NCBI GenBank assembly: GCA_033964015.1
Contig: CM066924.1
Span: forward strand, 11,558,625-11,622,624
Source: Scolanthus callimorphus
Lineage: Eukaryota > Cnidaria > Anthozoa > Actiniaria > Edwardsiidae
Length of the DNA stretch: 64,000 bases
Reading direction: 5' to 3'
A model generated the notes under the pieces. The model was not told the origin of the DNA. It was given only the letters and a program-made list of their open reading frames with translations, and did no database searches. Position numbers and translations under genes: made by a program. Below are positions 11,601 to 26,600 of the stretch, piece by piece; position 1 is the first letter of the stretch, and every line of letters starts with the position of its first letter.

Positions 11601-14600
11601 CCAAGGCCCCGTGATTTTAACCCATAAGATACGACCATCATCGCCAGCCAAAAAATATGGGAGTCCTGGTTTGTATAGGATGTGTTATCCAAAAATGTAA
11701 AGTGCTTAGAACTGTGTGGATAAGCGATAGGCTATATAAGCACCAACTTTACTTTTCTTTACTATGCCACAGAAAAACGTATTGAAAGAACTAACGGCAA
11801 AGGAGCTTTGTCACGATTGCACCGTGTTCAAGTCGATAGGAATGGATTCCTGACAGACAATGGCTATTTACTGTTATGTTATGGAGAGTTTAGCAGTATA
11901 ATTGATTTCATTAATAGCACTGTGATATAGCTCTAAAGCATATTCCATAATTGTTTATAAGCTCATTAGATGAAATTGCTCTCAGATGAGATATCTTGCA
12001 GGATACTTGTCAGAGGAACGGAACTAGTAATAAACACTATTTTAGATTTACGTGGCATTCAATTGATTATTCGTCCTTTGTTTAGCATGCTTCCATATTC
12101 ATATAACCTTCGGTGCATAGCAGAAAAACAAAATGAATGCATATGGAAAGGCACGTTATCTGAAAATGAGACAACATTACGCAAGGTAAAAAGGTCTATC
12201 CTTTGCAATTAACAATATGTGCTATCACATATACATCACATCACATCACATGTGAAATGTATTAGTCTGTTTGTCTTTACCTTGCAAGTCCTTTTGGGTC
12301 TGCTGCCTGGAAACTCGCGGAGAGGGAAAAGTTGGAGTTTGATCTCATCCCTGTATAGAAAAACAAATAGATATTATTGAGAAAAACAACAACAACAAAG
12401 TTAATGGCCTAAAATTGGTAAAATTCATTTCAGTTAAGCTAATCAAACAAAGTAATTTAGGTTTATGTACAATATTGATATCCTATTATTATTATTGTTA
12501 CCACCCCCCACCCCCTCACGGAAAGGTAAATTGACTAGGTAAATTGGCTTTCTATTAGAAAATAGGATCAGACAAAGGAGTGGGACGTAGCAGTAAAACA
12601 AAATCTGCACTGAAAATAGAATGGCCCGGGAATAACAACATTTTTTGGGGGGTCATTTTTAGACTTTGTTTACACTAGAGCAAATATCTCCGGAGACGAA
12701 AATTTCTACCACGGATACAAATGTACCCGAACACATGATCCCACTTTCAAACCGTAGACGCGTCTCCGGAGATTTTACCCCAATCCGTGATAGTTTGTTC
12801 CCGGATTGACATATTTGTGTGTAGACGGCAAAACGTCTCGGTTGACAAATACCGGATTGGTCATGTATCCGGGACAATTTGCCCTAGTGTAAACGGGGTC
12901 TTGGTCACTTACATTAGACCCCTATTCATGATTTCGAACGCCATTTGCAACCTCAGCTTTGGGATGTCATCCTGTAATCGAGAAAATACATCTTCTGTGA
13001 AAATACATCTTCATGTTCCAATGCAGTTCATATGGGTAGATAAGGAGGCCTTCCTGGTCTTTCGCGTTCAATTTTCTTTTCATCACATCTGAAAAAGCTA
13101 AGAAACATCCAAGAATCGCGTCCTCCTCGGTTCCCTCTCCCTTTCCCTTCCCTTTTGCGCTTGCTACGCAGGCTATCCAAGAAAATAATATTTACTTTTG
13201 CATATATTCACGACCTCAACAGATCAAATCAGATAAGGTTTAAATTTATGAATTTCATAAGCCTTTGTTTTTTGTTCGTATTTATGATGTCATCGTCTCG
13301 AGAGTGGGTAAAAGTAAAGAAAAATTAACGGCAATGGACGATTAAAGCTATAGCGCTGTTCACGCTGACGTCATTCATCAATGTACCAACCAGAGATCGA
13401 TTGGTTCACCTAACAAAGGGCACTATTGAATCTACGGTTGCCACATTATCATTACCAATGCATGGAATGTTGATAAATAATGAGTAACGCTATAAGCGTG
13501 CGCGCTCTTCTTTATTCATAATACCCATGACGTGCCCAACAACTACCAGATCGCAGTGCACGCCTTTTTTTCATTTTTATCCCATAATTACGGGCATGCA
13601 ATGCGTTTTAGCTGGAATCGCCCATTAACAGCAGGATCATTCTCGATACTTACTTTCGCAAAAGAGATAGTTCTCGGAAGGAACAGACAAACCGCGTACT
13701 AGAAAAGGTAAAACATAAAGTAATGCCAATTAAACGAAATCAATAGAGAAACATACGACAAGAGATATATAGGGGGAAGGGGATGAAAAGGGCATAAACG
13801 TATTACAAGTATGTATGTTGTATATTAGAAATTCGATGTCGTTGGACGATGCAAGCAGTTACTCACCAAACAGGTGAAGACTCCACAGTCGTGCACGTTT
13901 CTCTGAAGTGGAAAGTGTTCGCCATCCTAAAAAAATGTACGAAATCCATAGTTGTCAACTGTCCACTTATTTCTAACTTGGATCGCGCGCAACAGAAACT
14001 AACAGACAGGTGTTACATCAACCGTAACCCCAGCTACGAGTTGGCCTACGGCGTGCCTTTGATTGGTACCTTTATTGAGATTACTTTCCACTTGGCGACT
14101 TCTTCTATCGATAGATCGAGTGATCTTTGAATTATGTTCCTGGAAAATTAAAAATTGAGATTAGTGTCTTTATAAGATACATTTGATTTGTTGGAAAATT
14201 TGTGTTCGGTAGACCCCTCACTTGATTAAACGGGAACTTTCCTCGTATCCAACATCCATGCCAAGCGGATCAAAGTAGAGAATTGATTCTTTGACGAGGT
14301 CCACGACCTGTAATAAATAATTTTAAAGCATAATATGATATGATATTGGGTTGAGGACCTCTGGTTTAGAATTATTGGTTGCCTGGAATATTTTCAGTCA
14401 AATTCTAATTCGTATTCACCCCGGATTTTCATATGTTAAGAATAACCCACCCTGGAATTTTGCTCCTTGAAATTTAAATAGTCCAGGTATCGGTGACAAC
14501 TTGAAGTAGAACAATGGGATAACAATGCGGTGTCCCTGCCACTTCTAATTTCGGTATTGTATTCTTGTTTTGTACTCTTGTTAGTACTAGTACTAGACGT

Positions 14601-17600
14601 TGAATAAAATTGCTCGCCATCGGAATTCGAGGTCCACTGGAGGTTTTAAATACCACTGCCGTTTGTAGGAAGTTTAGCCAGATAATTTAAATATAAGGCT
14701 TTACTTGAATTTTCATAGATCAGAATATATCGCAAAATGTGTGTTGATGTGAAAACGAGAACGTGAACGAGAGCGTGTAAATGCATGAGCATAATTACCA
14801 GAAGACACCAGTGATCATCGCCAAGTGATTGAAGCTCCACGTGAACTGGGACAATCACTTTCTCCTTGTGCTGAAACTGGCTCTAGAACATCGATGTGGA
14901 ACAAAACTAAGATTTGGATTTAGTGGAATTAGACAGATAAGCGCCAGGCGCGTCAAATTCTTCGATCGGATATATCGGATATACGTTAAACCCTTAAGGT
15001 ACTTTTAAGGGTGATCCCTCTGTTGCGTTGCTATGGAAACTCTGATATAACACGCTCTCGAACGAATCCGTAATGGGCGGTCGATAAAAATGAAAACGAT
15101 GACATCTAATAATAATAATATAATAATAAAATCTTATATATCGCTCGCTTCCTAAAGATCAGGAGCGCTTTACAATACATCTACTGTACAACTTAATTTG
15201 AGACTGTCGTTGCACAGGTCAACATCAAATGAAAACTGATCTCTTATTTGGAGCCAACCCGTCCACACGAACACACATCGAATCCGTAGTGTGAAAACGA
15301 ATACTTAAAATCGCTTTAGTGTGGACAGGGCCTTTAACAGCTGTTTCAGGTAACACGCGACCCAACGCGTTCAAACCTTTGTTTTCAAAGTGTGGCAGTT
15401 GGGTTTTTATGTAGTCAATCAAACCATGTAAACCTTCATCTAGTGCAGTAAATTGTCTTCTGTCGTGACATGTCTCGCAATGGAAGCCAATGGAATGCAT
15501 TGAGTAAGGATATGATTGGTTCACATTACGACACTGATTGACATCACAGAAACACCCGACTGCAAAACTCTGGCGGCAACGGCGAAGTCGCCTGTTACCT
15601 TGTTACCAGTAAGTAGAAAAAGTAAACTTACTGTAACGACATTGACAAGCGATTGTGGTGGTTCCTTGGCTCCCCATTCGCCAAATCGGAAACTCGTTAA
15701 CATTCCGATTCTGCCAGCTCTCTGTGTGGTTGATTTTAAATCGTTAATTACTTAATAATATAAATGACGAAAAAGCGGGCGCAAAAATATGAGAATCAAG
15801 CATGCATTTTCCTTAAATCCATACCTTGGAATGGTTTAACGCCTCGACGACTAGCCTAATGTACTCGTTTACAATCTGTTGATGAGAAATTTAGAGTGCA
15901 ATGTTGAATTAAATCTAGCTAATGCCTGTGAAAAATTCACGGAAATTTAGTTTACCGTTAACTTATTGTATAAAAAATGAAAACGGACATGGTTTTTGAA
16001 GGGGAGCATGATTTCCCTGAGCCCCCCTGAGCCCCCCTGAGCCCCCCTGAGCCCCCCTTCCCAACACCCTCAGGGCTAAGAGGAGCGAGTGCGGACACGA
16101 TTTCTCTTAAGGTATAAATATATATATATATATAAGAATATAGGTATGGGGAAAGGTTAAAGGGGTCCTTTCGCAAAATGTTTGTCATTTCGTCTGCCTT
16201 TAGGGTACGTACACGTAGAGCTTTTACAAATAATTATTGATTTTATTAATAGTTATTTAAAGTATTATTTATTTGTTTTCTACTCTAAAAAAGCTTTGAA
16301 ATGACATATAACACATGCCTGGCTTTAAAGCAGACGGAATGATAATGACAACGCTTTAGCAAACGAGCCATTGTATCCTTCCCTCGTAATATTTAATAGA
16401 TATTCAACAAAAGTGATAAAAATAATTTAAAAAAGGGATATCAGCAAATAAAATAGAAATTAAAGCCGGGCTTTTCACTAGTGAAGTAAGCGGATACGGA
16501 GACGTAAGGAAGCTTACGTTCGTGTGAAAATCAAAGAACGGAGACGGAGAAGGAGACGTAAGCGTGAAGGAAGCAAAACGGAAGGTTTCCTTATTCTTAC
16601 GTCTCCGCTTACGCTTACGTCACAACCGATTTTCACACAAACCGTAAGCTCGTACGTCTTCGTCTCCGCTTATTTCACTAGTGAAAACGGCAGGTTTAAA
16701 TAAAAAAAAAGTTTATAGAAATGAAATGGGAGGACTTGCTTAGAATACTTACAAACCCATTAAGATGCCCTTCGGGATCCACAAGTCTGTAACGAATATC
16801 ACTCGCCTCCACATTTCTAATTGGCGATCCGTCGAAACCCATGATGCGACCGGATTCTCTCGTGGTCGCGTTCTTGTGGGCCTTTATAATAAATGTATGT
16901 CAACAACAACAACAGCAGCAGCAGCAGTAATTCGGTCTATATAGAAAGGGGGATTAAGGAACCGAGAACTCAGAACCGCAAATAAGCGGTAGTGAGCAAA
17001 GTATATTAGTTTAGTTATTTTAGTTTACAAATTGGGTTGGGAAAAATCGACAACGGAAAGAAAGCATCCTAGCACTAATTTTACCAATATGCAATAATCG
17101 TCTGCGCCCAGTAAGTTATGCCATATGTTACAGCAGTTTTCAAGTGACTGTCGTGAATAATTGCAAATTGCGATTGCTTGGGTTCGTGATTGGTCGAGAG
17201 CATGTTTTTTGATCCTTCAGCCAAACAGATCGCGCAGAGAAAACAATTATACAATTACTTGTGATGGGACTCGCTCGCGAAAAGGAGAGATTAAGAATTA
17301 CCTCGCTCTCTCATTGGTTTGATAAACATAATACGTCTTTATCGTTCCCGCCCGCATCATTTTTTTTTAAGCCGCACTCTTTTTTCTTTTATTTTTAAAT
17401 TGTCTCCAAAACGTATTCAAACGTTACAAGCGGTTAGAAACTGCTTTGCAATGTGGTTTTAATGAGCACGGAAATGCTTTACATGAATCAAGAATAGTTT
17501 ATGAAACAGTCGACGTAGTCATTTTGTACACAAAATATGGTATAAACCAATAAAACAAGACATAAAAAAGGAGCAAAGAAGGCCGCATGGACTCTTTTTG

Positions 17601-20600
17601 GAAAGCTCCGGACGATAAACATGTCTATTTTTTGCTAGGCCTCACTGACGCATTTGATTGGATAGTAGTGAATTACTCATGAATTGCTTTCACGACAGTC
17701 ATGTGAAAACAGATCTAATGCTGTAATCCTGGAAATGCAGAGAGGCTAGTAGGGCCTGTGCGTTGTTCGGTTTTTGGCAGGGACAAAGTTAATCACCTTT
17801 TTGAGTTGAGCGTCCGTAATCCGAAGTAGTGACGTCTTACTTTCATTGAGAATATTCTGGCCTTAAAAAACAATTAAAATAAGGTTTAGAAATAGGGCAA
17901 CATGCAGTTTTAACTAAAAGAACTTAGGTATTATATCCGGATGTTATATACTTACTACCTTTGCCTTTTTCCGACACTTGAGCGTCAGCTTCTACCTGAG
18001 TTCAAATGGACAGCGGAAAGAGTGTTTAATTTGTCTTTCATTTTAATTTCCATTTTAACCGCGGACCGTGATGACAACCAATCATCCACCCTCTCACAGT
18101 CTGGCTAAACTACATTACTTGACTCGTACGACTGGTTTATATTGTGATTATGACCGACCATGCGTAATACAAATTCGTAGACTTTTGGTTAATTCACTAA
18201 TGAGGGGAGACTTTATGTGGAATAAAAAGCGGATTTTATTTTATGGAAAACATCCAGAAATCGTCCTAATTGGAAAAGAAGCGACATATTTATTGGGTCT
18301 GGAATGAGAATGGGATAATACTAGTTATACAATGCTTTCAAGTGGCATACATAGAGGATATTACACGGTGGCGCGAAGGTATGAGTTTTATTTTCGAGCG
18401 GCAAGAGCAATATTTTACGAATGAGCACAGCGAATGAGTAAAATATTGTTTTTGACACGAGAAAATAAAACTCATATCTTCAAGCCACCGTGTAATTTTC
18501 TTTTTATTATATGGGCAAACCCGAAAAAAATACTCCAAATTGATTTTCAAGAACTTTTGTTTTGACCGATATCCTCACTAGTGAGGATATGGAAAATATG
18601 TCACTCAGGTCCCGGATGTAGCTTTATATGAGATCTACGTGTGGCGTATTTCCCAGTAAAACACTCTTGTCCATATAATAATACAGAATATCCCACGCGT
18701 CACTTTTTGCTGACAAGTGTGATATTCTTCTTCTTGTGCCACGATAAATAATTGTATAACTTTTTTATATCATGCTACAAAAATCAAAAGCTACGTTTTA
18801 CGTAAACGCAGTGCACGATTGGAGGGTTGAGTGGAACACCGCCGAATATGCAACGCCATTCCTGCATTCTGATTGGCTGTATTTTCTGTGGCGTGGTATA
18901 AAGTACCATCAGAAAGGGGGTAAAGCGGTGCATCGTCGACCTCCGTTTTAATTGTCAGCCAAGCGTTGTTTCGAGCTATCGATGATGCAGCTCGCTTTAC
19001 TTTATTTTATACTTACATCTGGCAGCCGGCATCTATCTTCCTTGCCTGTTTATCATAAAATTACATAAGTTGTAGTTTTGGTCGAGAAGACATATAATAA
19101 TAATAATATTTATTGACCTTATTACCTTATTGACATGAGGTAATAATCTAGTCTGGGAGCTTACCTTTGTGTTTTTGGTACATCAGAAGGTATGCGTTTC
19201 TCTACAGAACAGAGCAAATAGAAAAAAATCGATATTCGTAATTCAGTCGAGACTAGACACCGATTGTTTTCGTCACAGAGGTCTTTTGAAAACTAGTTGT
19301 AATTTTGTCGCACTTGAGCTACGTACATTTATTGTATATGTTATAAGTAACGCTAAAGGCGAACCCTAAAAAGTGCCAGGTTTTTTTTCGATGTTGAGTA
19401 TTTAGGATTGTGTTTGCCTCCTGAAAGTTCGATCTTAAACGAAATAAATTTAACATCGCTTGCTCACTTTTGAAGTCTAAATGTTTTTTTTTTTTACAAA
19501 TAATAGTTAATTTGATAATTTATTTATGGTTAATACAAATATAACATTTGTTTCAAAATGATTATAATGCATGAACGTAGTTTAAAAGCAGACAAAATGA
19601 CAACCATTTTATCAAAGGTCCCCTTGAACCTCTACCCGTACCTTACAAAGTGAAATGTTTGTGCCGTTTTGTTAATTTCATTACAATAGAGTACTCAAGT
19701 GTGACGTCATAAATTTGAGAAATCTTGAATTTCCGATTTTAGTCCACGAATAATGAAAGATAAAGTGAAAAGAGAATCGGATGCAAAAAATGAGGCAAAT
19801 CGGTTGAAACGCGACCAAGATATGGCCACCTGAATACATAATTTTCTTTAACAAATCACTGTATTTTGGACTGCGTTCACTAAACTTTAAACGCAACCAA
19901 AAATACAGTGATTTCTTAAAGAAAATTATGTATTCAGGGGGCCATATCTCGGTCGCGTTTCAACCGATTTGCCTCAATTTTGGTGTATAGCATTCACTTA
20001 TTATGCTCTTTCCAAATCCAAGGACAAATATTGCTAAATCGAAAATTTGTTTTTTGTGACGTCATCACTTGACTACTCTATTTCATTTTATGTGTATTTT
20101 TTTACCAGTGCAACGTTTGCATCTGCTTTACTTTACACTCTCACTAGCTTAACAAAACTTATAAGCTTCATACCGAAAGTTCATTATTACAAAATCAGTG
20201 CACGTGCGAGTTACGATGACAAAAAACTTTTCAGAAAAAAAAAAAACAGAAACATATATGTGTAACAAACATATATTTCGTGCCAAGCTGTGGAATATTC
20301 GCAGAATAAAGAATTTAGCAGATTTCAAATTAAAGACTTCAAGATGTTAGATGTTAGTATATTATCACGTACCACAGTCGCTCTACTTTATTAGCGCGGA
20401 AAATGAAATATTCTGCTTGGGTTAGCAGTCGAGAGTTCATTATTGACCAAATATGGTCGTAAACACAACAAAAATAATCCACAGCTTGGTTCGCCGTTGA
20501 ATGTTTCAACTAAGTTATTAGTTGAGAAACATAATTAACATCAAGGAAAATCGTCTATCAATTTTTAGGTAGAGAAACTCCATCGAGATTTGGGTCGCTA

Positions 20601-23600
20601 AAAACTCGGGAACGCTTGCTGCGCATGTAATGTTAGAATAATGGCATTTGATTTCAATTCCGCGCATTTCATGTTCTCTCCGAACATAAATCAATAAATT
20701 TCAGACTAATCTTGTAAGTTTGAATGCAATTCCGGCAACCCATCTTTCATAAAACACCGACAAGTATGGCTACAAGACCTTTTTCCGAATTGACACGATT
20801 TACATGAGTGCAATGACGAATGATGGTGACGGTTCGAGCCAATTCTTTATTTCTTTTAAATCGACTTACCTCACAGGCATGTTCCATTTCCGCCGTTGTG
20901 ATAGGTGTAACAAACTCGTCGTTAATGTAGAACCATTCGGCTCCTCTTCTAACTACTGAAGTGTCTTAAAGATATAGAACCAGGAAATTAGAATAAATAT
21001 TTGACGAGCTCGCGCTCTCAGTAGCTCATTGGAGGATAAACTTACAATGACCACTCGTTATCGTGCCACCGTCATGCAGCTGCGACAAATACATAATAGG
21101 AAAAAAAAGTGTTATATTTTGTGAAGAGTTTGGCAATAGCATCGGTAACTTTAAAAATACCGGCGTCTAGTTTTACTTACTATAGCTGAGGTCAATTTGT
21201 ACCCCATCTGCTCCATCTGTTCCGGCGAAGAAATCAAACCATCGATGTTCAGAACTCTAAAACCAGTAAAACAAAGTCATCAATATTAAACGCACACCGC
21301 TTTCTACAACGGAGAGTGGTCGCAACAAGACTGTTTTTACTGGCATTCGAATATCCCGGTTATTTGAGAAGTCCGTTTATTGACTCGCACTAGTAGAAAC
21401 TAAGTGCATTTCAGCACTATGAAGTGGTTACGATCGAAAATGTATTCTGTATTAGGCCCCGTCCACACCACGCCGGCTAAATTTGAAAACGGCTAATTTT
21501 TTATACGGTTGTGCCTTCTGTCCACACTAGACCGGCAAAATTTCCCACCGTAAACGGAGCTTTTTGAAAACGCTACCGACGTTATCTTATTATCCTTCGT
21601 ATAAATATGTTTGGTTCTTACTCATTGATAAAGAAGGATCTGGATATCTTCTTTTGTTCGCTGTTGTATCGTTTTACGTGCAGCATAAGCACATCGGGCT
21701 CTTGGAGCATGGTCTTCCACATACTATGGCGTGTATCTTTAAGGCACGAGGAACACTTCCTTAAAAAAAGAGAAACTCGTTTTCAATATCTCTATCGGGA
21801 CTACAACAGCTGAAGAAAAATCAGCGTTACTCACTTGGTAACCTCTCCTGGATTGTCCTTTGTGTCACATTCGTTTAAGCACTCCTGGATACTTCCTTTA
21901 GCCATGACCACACTGTATATATAGTGCTCCCATTGAATAGCATGGTCAGTAGTCTATTAATACAAACAAAATGTTTCAACCCTTATATACTGAAATTTGC
22001 AGCTACTCATTCAAATACTGAAAATTGCAAAATCGCTATCCTTTTATATAATTCGACATGAGGGACTCATCCCCCCCCCCCCAAATCACTTGAGTTTAAA
22101 CGTCGGGAAAATCTTTATCTTTATTTGGCATTCGGGACAGTATTTCAATTTTAGTCACGTGAAAGTGAATTCCAATGAGAAAATTATGCATGTTTGATCG
22201 TCAACGGATATCGTAATCAGAGGTTTTTTGAAAATAATATTGTACTCTCGCAGTCTATCAATGGAAAGTAGCATTACCCTCCCCTTTAAAAAGTTCGATA
22301 TCACGTTTCCCTTGAAATCCGACATAATAATTTATAACATTTATATATTTACCTTGAACAGCCCTTCGTCGGAGCTCCTTCCGACGAAGGGCTAACGCTC
22401 GAAACGTCAGCAAAACACCATTTTCATTTTTCCACGGCGTTTAACATAAATCTCAACCTTTGCTTGTTTGTGTTGTTCACGTTTCCGCCGATGCAGACCA
22501 CCCTAGTTTTCCCGTAAAACTAGTCATACCATTATATATTTACCTTGTTACATTCCTCGCAAATGTAGGTCGTCAGAATACTGGCTGAGCTTGGATTCCT
22601 TAATCCGGTCTTTAAAGGCGACGATTTGAAAGGGAAAAAAGACAACCATATACATATAGGAGGATCCTTGCTGACGTTATTGTTTACATTCACGAGATTT
22701 TGGAACGCTATCTAGCTTTGAAAATGCAACGATAATCTTAAAACAAGTTTATTTTTTATTCTTAAAAAGTCCTGTTTCCTTTCTTAGTTCTGTTTCATTT
22801 TTCAAACTAGCTGAAGCATTTCAAAATTGTGTGAACTCATTGGTGCAAAACGCGCATTACCTCACATGTTTCCTCAAAATTGAACGTTGCGTGCGCTTAT
22901 AATTCGAGATATCACCTTGAAATTTTCCAATTATGTTTTATTTACGCATATTTTATAACTCCCTCGAACGGTCTGACTGTGAACATTGCCTATGCTAATG
23001 AGCTCAAGATGTAGACAAAGGATCCTCCTATATAAAAGCTGTTTGTATCGCTGCACACACCCTAAAGCTAAGGCGGACCCCTCCTCCGTCGTTGTAAATA
23101 TTATTTAAAAAATCATCAACGGATAGTCTCCTAGGTTTGGTGTTCATTGTAGCTCGTACACGCATTACAGTCAAAAGACATGAAGTGTGCCCCCCTCCTA
23201 GATTTGTTCCGTTATTGAATTATTCAATCCAAAAATGAAATTCAATATTGAACATTTTGTAATCTAAATAAATACTCTGGGTGAACAATTGCTTATTCAG
23301 AAATCAAAAGTTGATCGTTTAAAGGGAGGCTGTCACGATAGGCGCATGCTCCAGGAACGATCACTGGACAAAACTATTTAGACCATCCTATCAGAAAACT
23401 ATTGAGGAATATGTAAAACGTAAACATTTGGTCGGATGGCTCGATAAATAGCGAGATTAAATCGGATTTGTTTCGTGGTTTTCAGCATGCCCTGGCCAAC
23501 GTTATGGGACGATACTTCTTTGTTTTGAGATGCGCAGTTGCGCAATTGCGTGACAGCCTCCCTTTAGTATTTATAATATTGAATATTGGCACCAATCTTG

Positions 23601-26600
23601 ACTGTTTTGTCCTCTCTATTAATATTGAATCGAGAAATGCATTTTTGCATTGAATAATGAAATCAATAATGGAATAATGAATTGAATATTAAACTCTAGG
23701 GGGGCAGACAGAGCGGAAATGACATACTTAGATCACTAAATTTCAAAGCAGACAGAGCGGAAATGACCTACGTAGATCACTAAATTTCAAATAATAAGGT
23801 CAGGTTAGCTCAGATAAGCTTGATTTTTTGCATACAGACTCCTTGCCTGATTAAAAACAAAATAAAAAAATGACTATTTTTAATGGATCCGTCTTTGAGA
23901 TATTATGCTTTGAACTTTGGTTTATGTACCATTTTATGGGAGAATTAGTACTTTGATCAGGAATTCTGCAAACTTTGTTCAATCATATCTAAAATTCATA
24001 TTCTTCAAATGTTTTTAAAATTTGGAATTAAACTTTTAGTCATAGAAACTCTTTGTATACGGAATATTGAGCTTATATATAGAGGATATTACACGGTGGC
24101 GCGAAGATATGAGTTTTATTTTCGAGTGGCAAGAACAATATTTTACGAATGAGCGCAGCGAATGAGTAAAATATTGTTTTTGACACGAGAAAATAAAACT
24201 CATATCTTCAAGCCACCGTGTAATTTTCTTTTTATTATATAGACAAACCAGAAAAAAAATATTCCAAATTGATTTCCAAGCATTTTTGTTTTGACCGATA
24301 TCCTCACTAGTGAGGATATATATCAAGAAAGTGCTGTCGTTTTTATGGCAAATCCGCGCGGGTTGCCTGTGGTGTTCAAACGTGACTCAGGCCCCTCGGC
24401 GGGGGCAAAAACAAAATGGCGACCAAGAGAAGGATGTTTCTCGAGTATCTGCAAGTTTTGGTTAATTTTCCTGCTTTTTTCTCTAAGATATGAAGAAAAG
24501 TACTTACAGACCTTCCAAATAAGGTAAGGGGGATTTCCTAATAAGGGTTTTGCAACGTCGGCAAAACGACAGCTTTTGGCGAAATTTTCTTGATATGGGA
24601 AAATATGTCACTGAGGACCCGGATGTAGCTTCGTATGAGATCTACGAGTGGCGTATTTCCCAGTAAAACACTCGTGTCTATATAATAAATTGAAATATGG
24701 TGAAGTTAGACATTTCATTTTTGGTCATTTTCGCTCTGTCAGGGGGGCACTCTTCATGTCGTTTGACAGTGAGATCACTTACGGGATTAATTGCAGACAA
24801 TATCAAGGTCAGAGCCTCGTGGACATCTTGCTGCTGTCCGATTTGTATTCGTTCGTTAAGGCTGTGAAACAGAGCCTACACGCAAAACAAAGGGAAAAAG
24901 TAAGATGCAAGTTATTCAGTAAACACAATAATTGTGTAATAATCAGATCATCGTACCAGTGCATATTCGGGATCAAGTGACGCCCCGTGGCCACCAGCCT
25001 GAAGTCTTTTGAGCACCAAGGACATCTGTCCAAGAAGCGTTGCGTCTTCGTCTGTGCCATTTTCTGAATAGCGAGAATACAAGAATATAGAAGGTATTGT
25101 TTGACTTGCCCTTTATAAAACATTAAAAAAAATGTTAAAATCGAGTTTCTATTTGGCATGTTCATAGATCCTTTGCCTAAAAAAACATATAACGTTTATG
25201 GTTTGCCTGTCTCAGGGCCCTGGTAGCAAGCCTAAAAACACTGGGCACGACATATAAAAAACACAAGGCAGTTCTTAGCGAAAGGTTTAACTCTTGTTTG
25301 GAGAAACTTTGATATGGGATGCAAAATCGGAAGATTTAGGGTTGTTTGGGGAAATACTGGGGGAGGGGCAATGATAAAAAGAAAAAGCAAGTACATAACT
25401 GCATAGTCATTAATAATATTTGAGATATTTACTAAAAAAGCGTTGTATGCTCATTATCACTATTTTCATCATCATTTCTCTTTTGATATTATAGCGCGAT
25501 GACGATCGTCAAAATTCAGTAACACCGCGTTTTATAAGATACTTTCTTTGAAGGACTTTATTCTGTACTCACCAATTAACCAAGCGGCAAGTCTGGTATT
25601 ATGTGCCACACCGTTGATCAGCGACCCGAACCAACAACTTTGTGCGATGTTTTGCACCCCGATCGGATATGAGAGATAATTTAGATTATTGTTGTCATGT
25701 GTTTGTCGGGAAGGTGCTGATGCATCATGGCGGCTACTGTCAGGTGGTTTTGTGGTCTTGTCCTGTGTTTGGCGGGAAGATGTTGCATCATGGGTAGCAC
25801 TCACGGACGGGTTTGGGCTGTCGTCCTGTGTTTGGCGGGAAGATGTTGCATCATGGGTAGCACTCACGGACGGGGTTGGGCTTTTGGCCTGTGTTTGGTG
25901 GGAGGATGTTGCATCATGGGTAGCACTCACGGACGGGTTTGGGCTGTCGTCCTGTGTTTGGCGGGAAGATGTTGCATCATGGGTAGCACTCACGGACGGG
26001 GTTGGGCTTTTGGCCTGTGTTTGGTGGGAGGATGTTGCATCATGGGTAGCACTCACGGACGGGTTTGGGCTGTCGTCCTGTGTTTGGCGGGAAGATGTTG
26101 CATCATGGGTAGCACTCACGGACGGGTTTGGGCTTTCGTCCTGTGTTTGGTGGGAAGATTTTGCATCACGGGTAGCACTCACGGACGGGTTTGGGCTTTC
26201 GTCCTGTGTTTGGTGGGAAGATGTTGCATCACGGGTAGCACTCACGGACGGGTTTGGGCTTTCGTCCTGTGTTTGACGGGAAGATGTTGCATCATGGGTA
26301 GCACTCACGGACGGGTTTGGGCTTTCGTCCTTTGTTTGGCGGGAAGATGTTGCATCATGGGTAGCACTCACGGACGGGGTTGGGCTGTCGTCCTGTGTTT
26401 GGCGGGAAGATGTTGCATCATGGGTAGCACTCACGGACGGGTTTGGGCTTTCGTCCTGTGTTTGGCGGGAAGATGTTGCATCATGGGTAGCACTCACGGA
26501 CGGGGTTGGGCTTTTGTCCTGTGTTTGGCGGGAAGATGTTGCATCATGGGTAGCACTCACGGACGGGTTTGGGCTTTCGTCCTGTGTTTGGCGGGAAGAT

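Noticed and set aside
16018..16060. CTGAGCCCCC direct repeats considered as a CRISPR-like array
   Set aside because: Four perfect 10-bp units without spacers in a eukaryotic intron: a simple tandem repeat.
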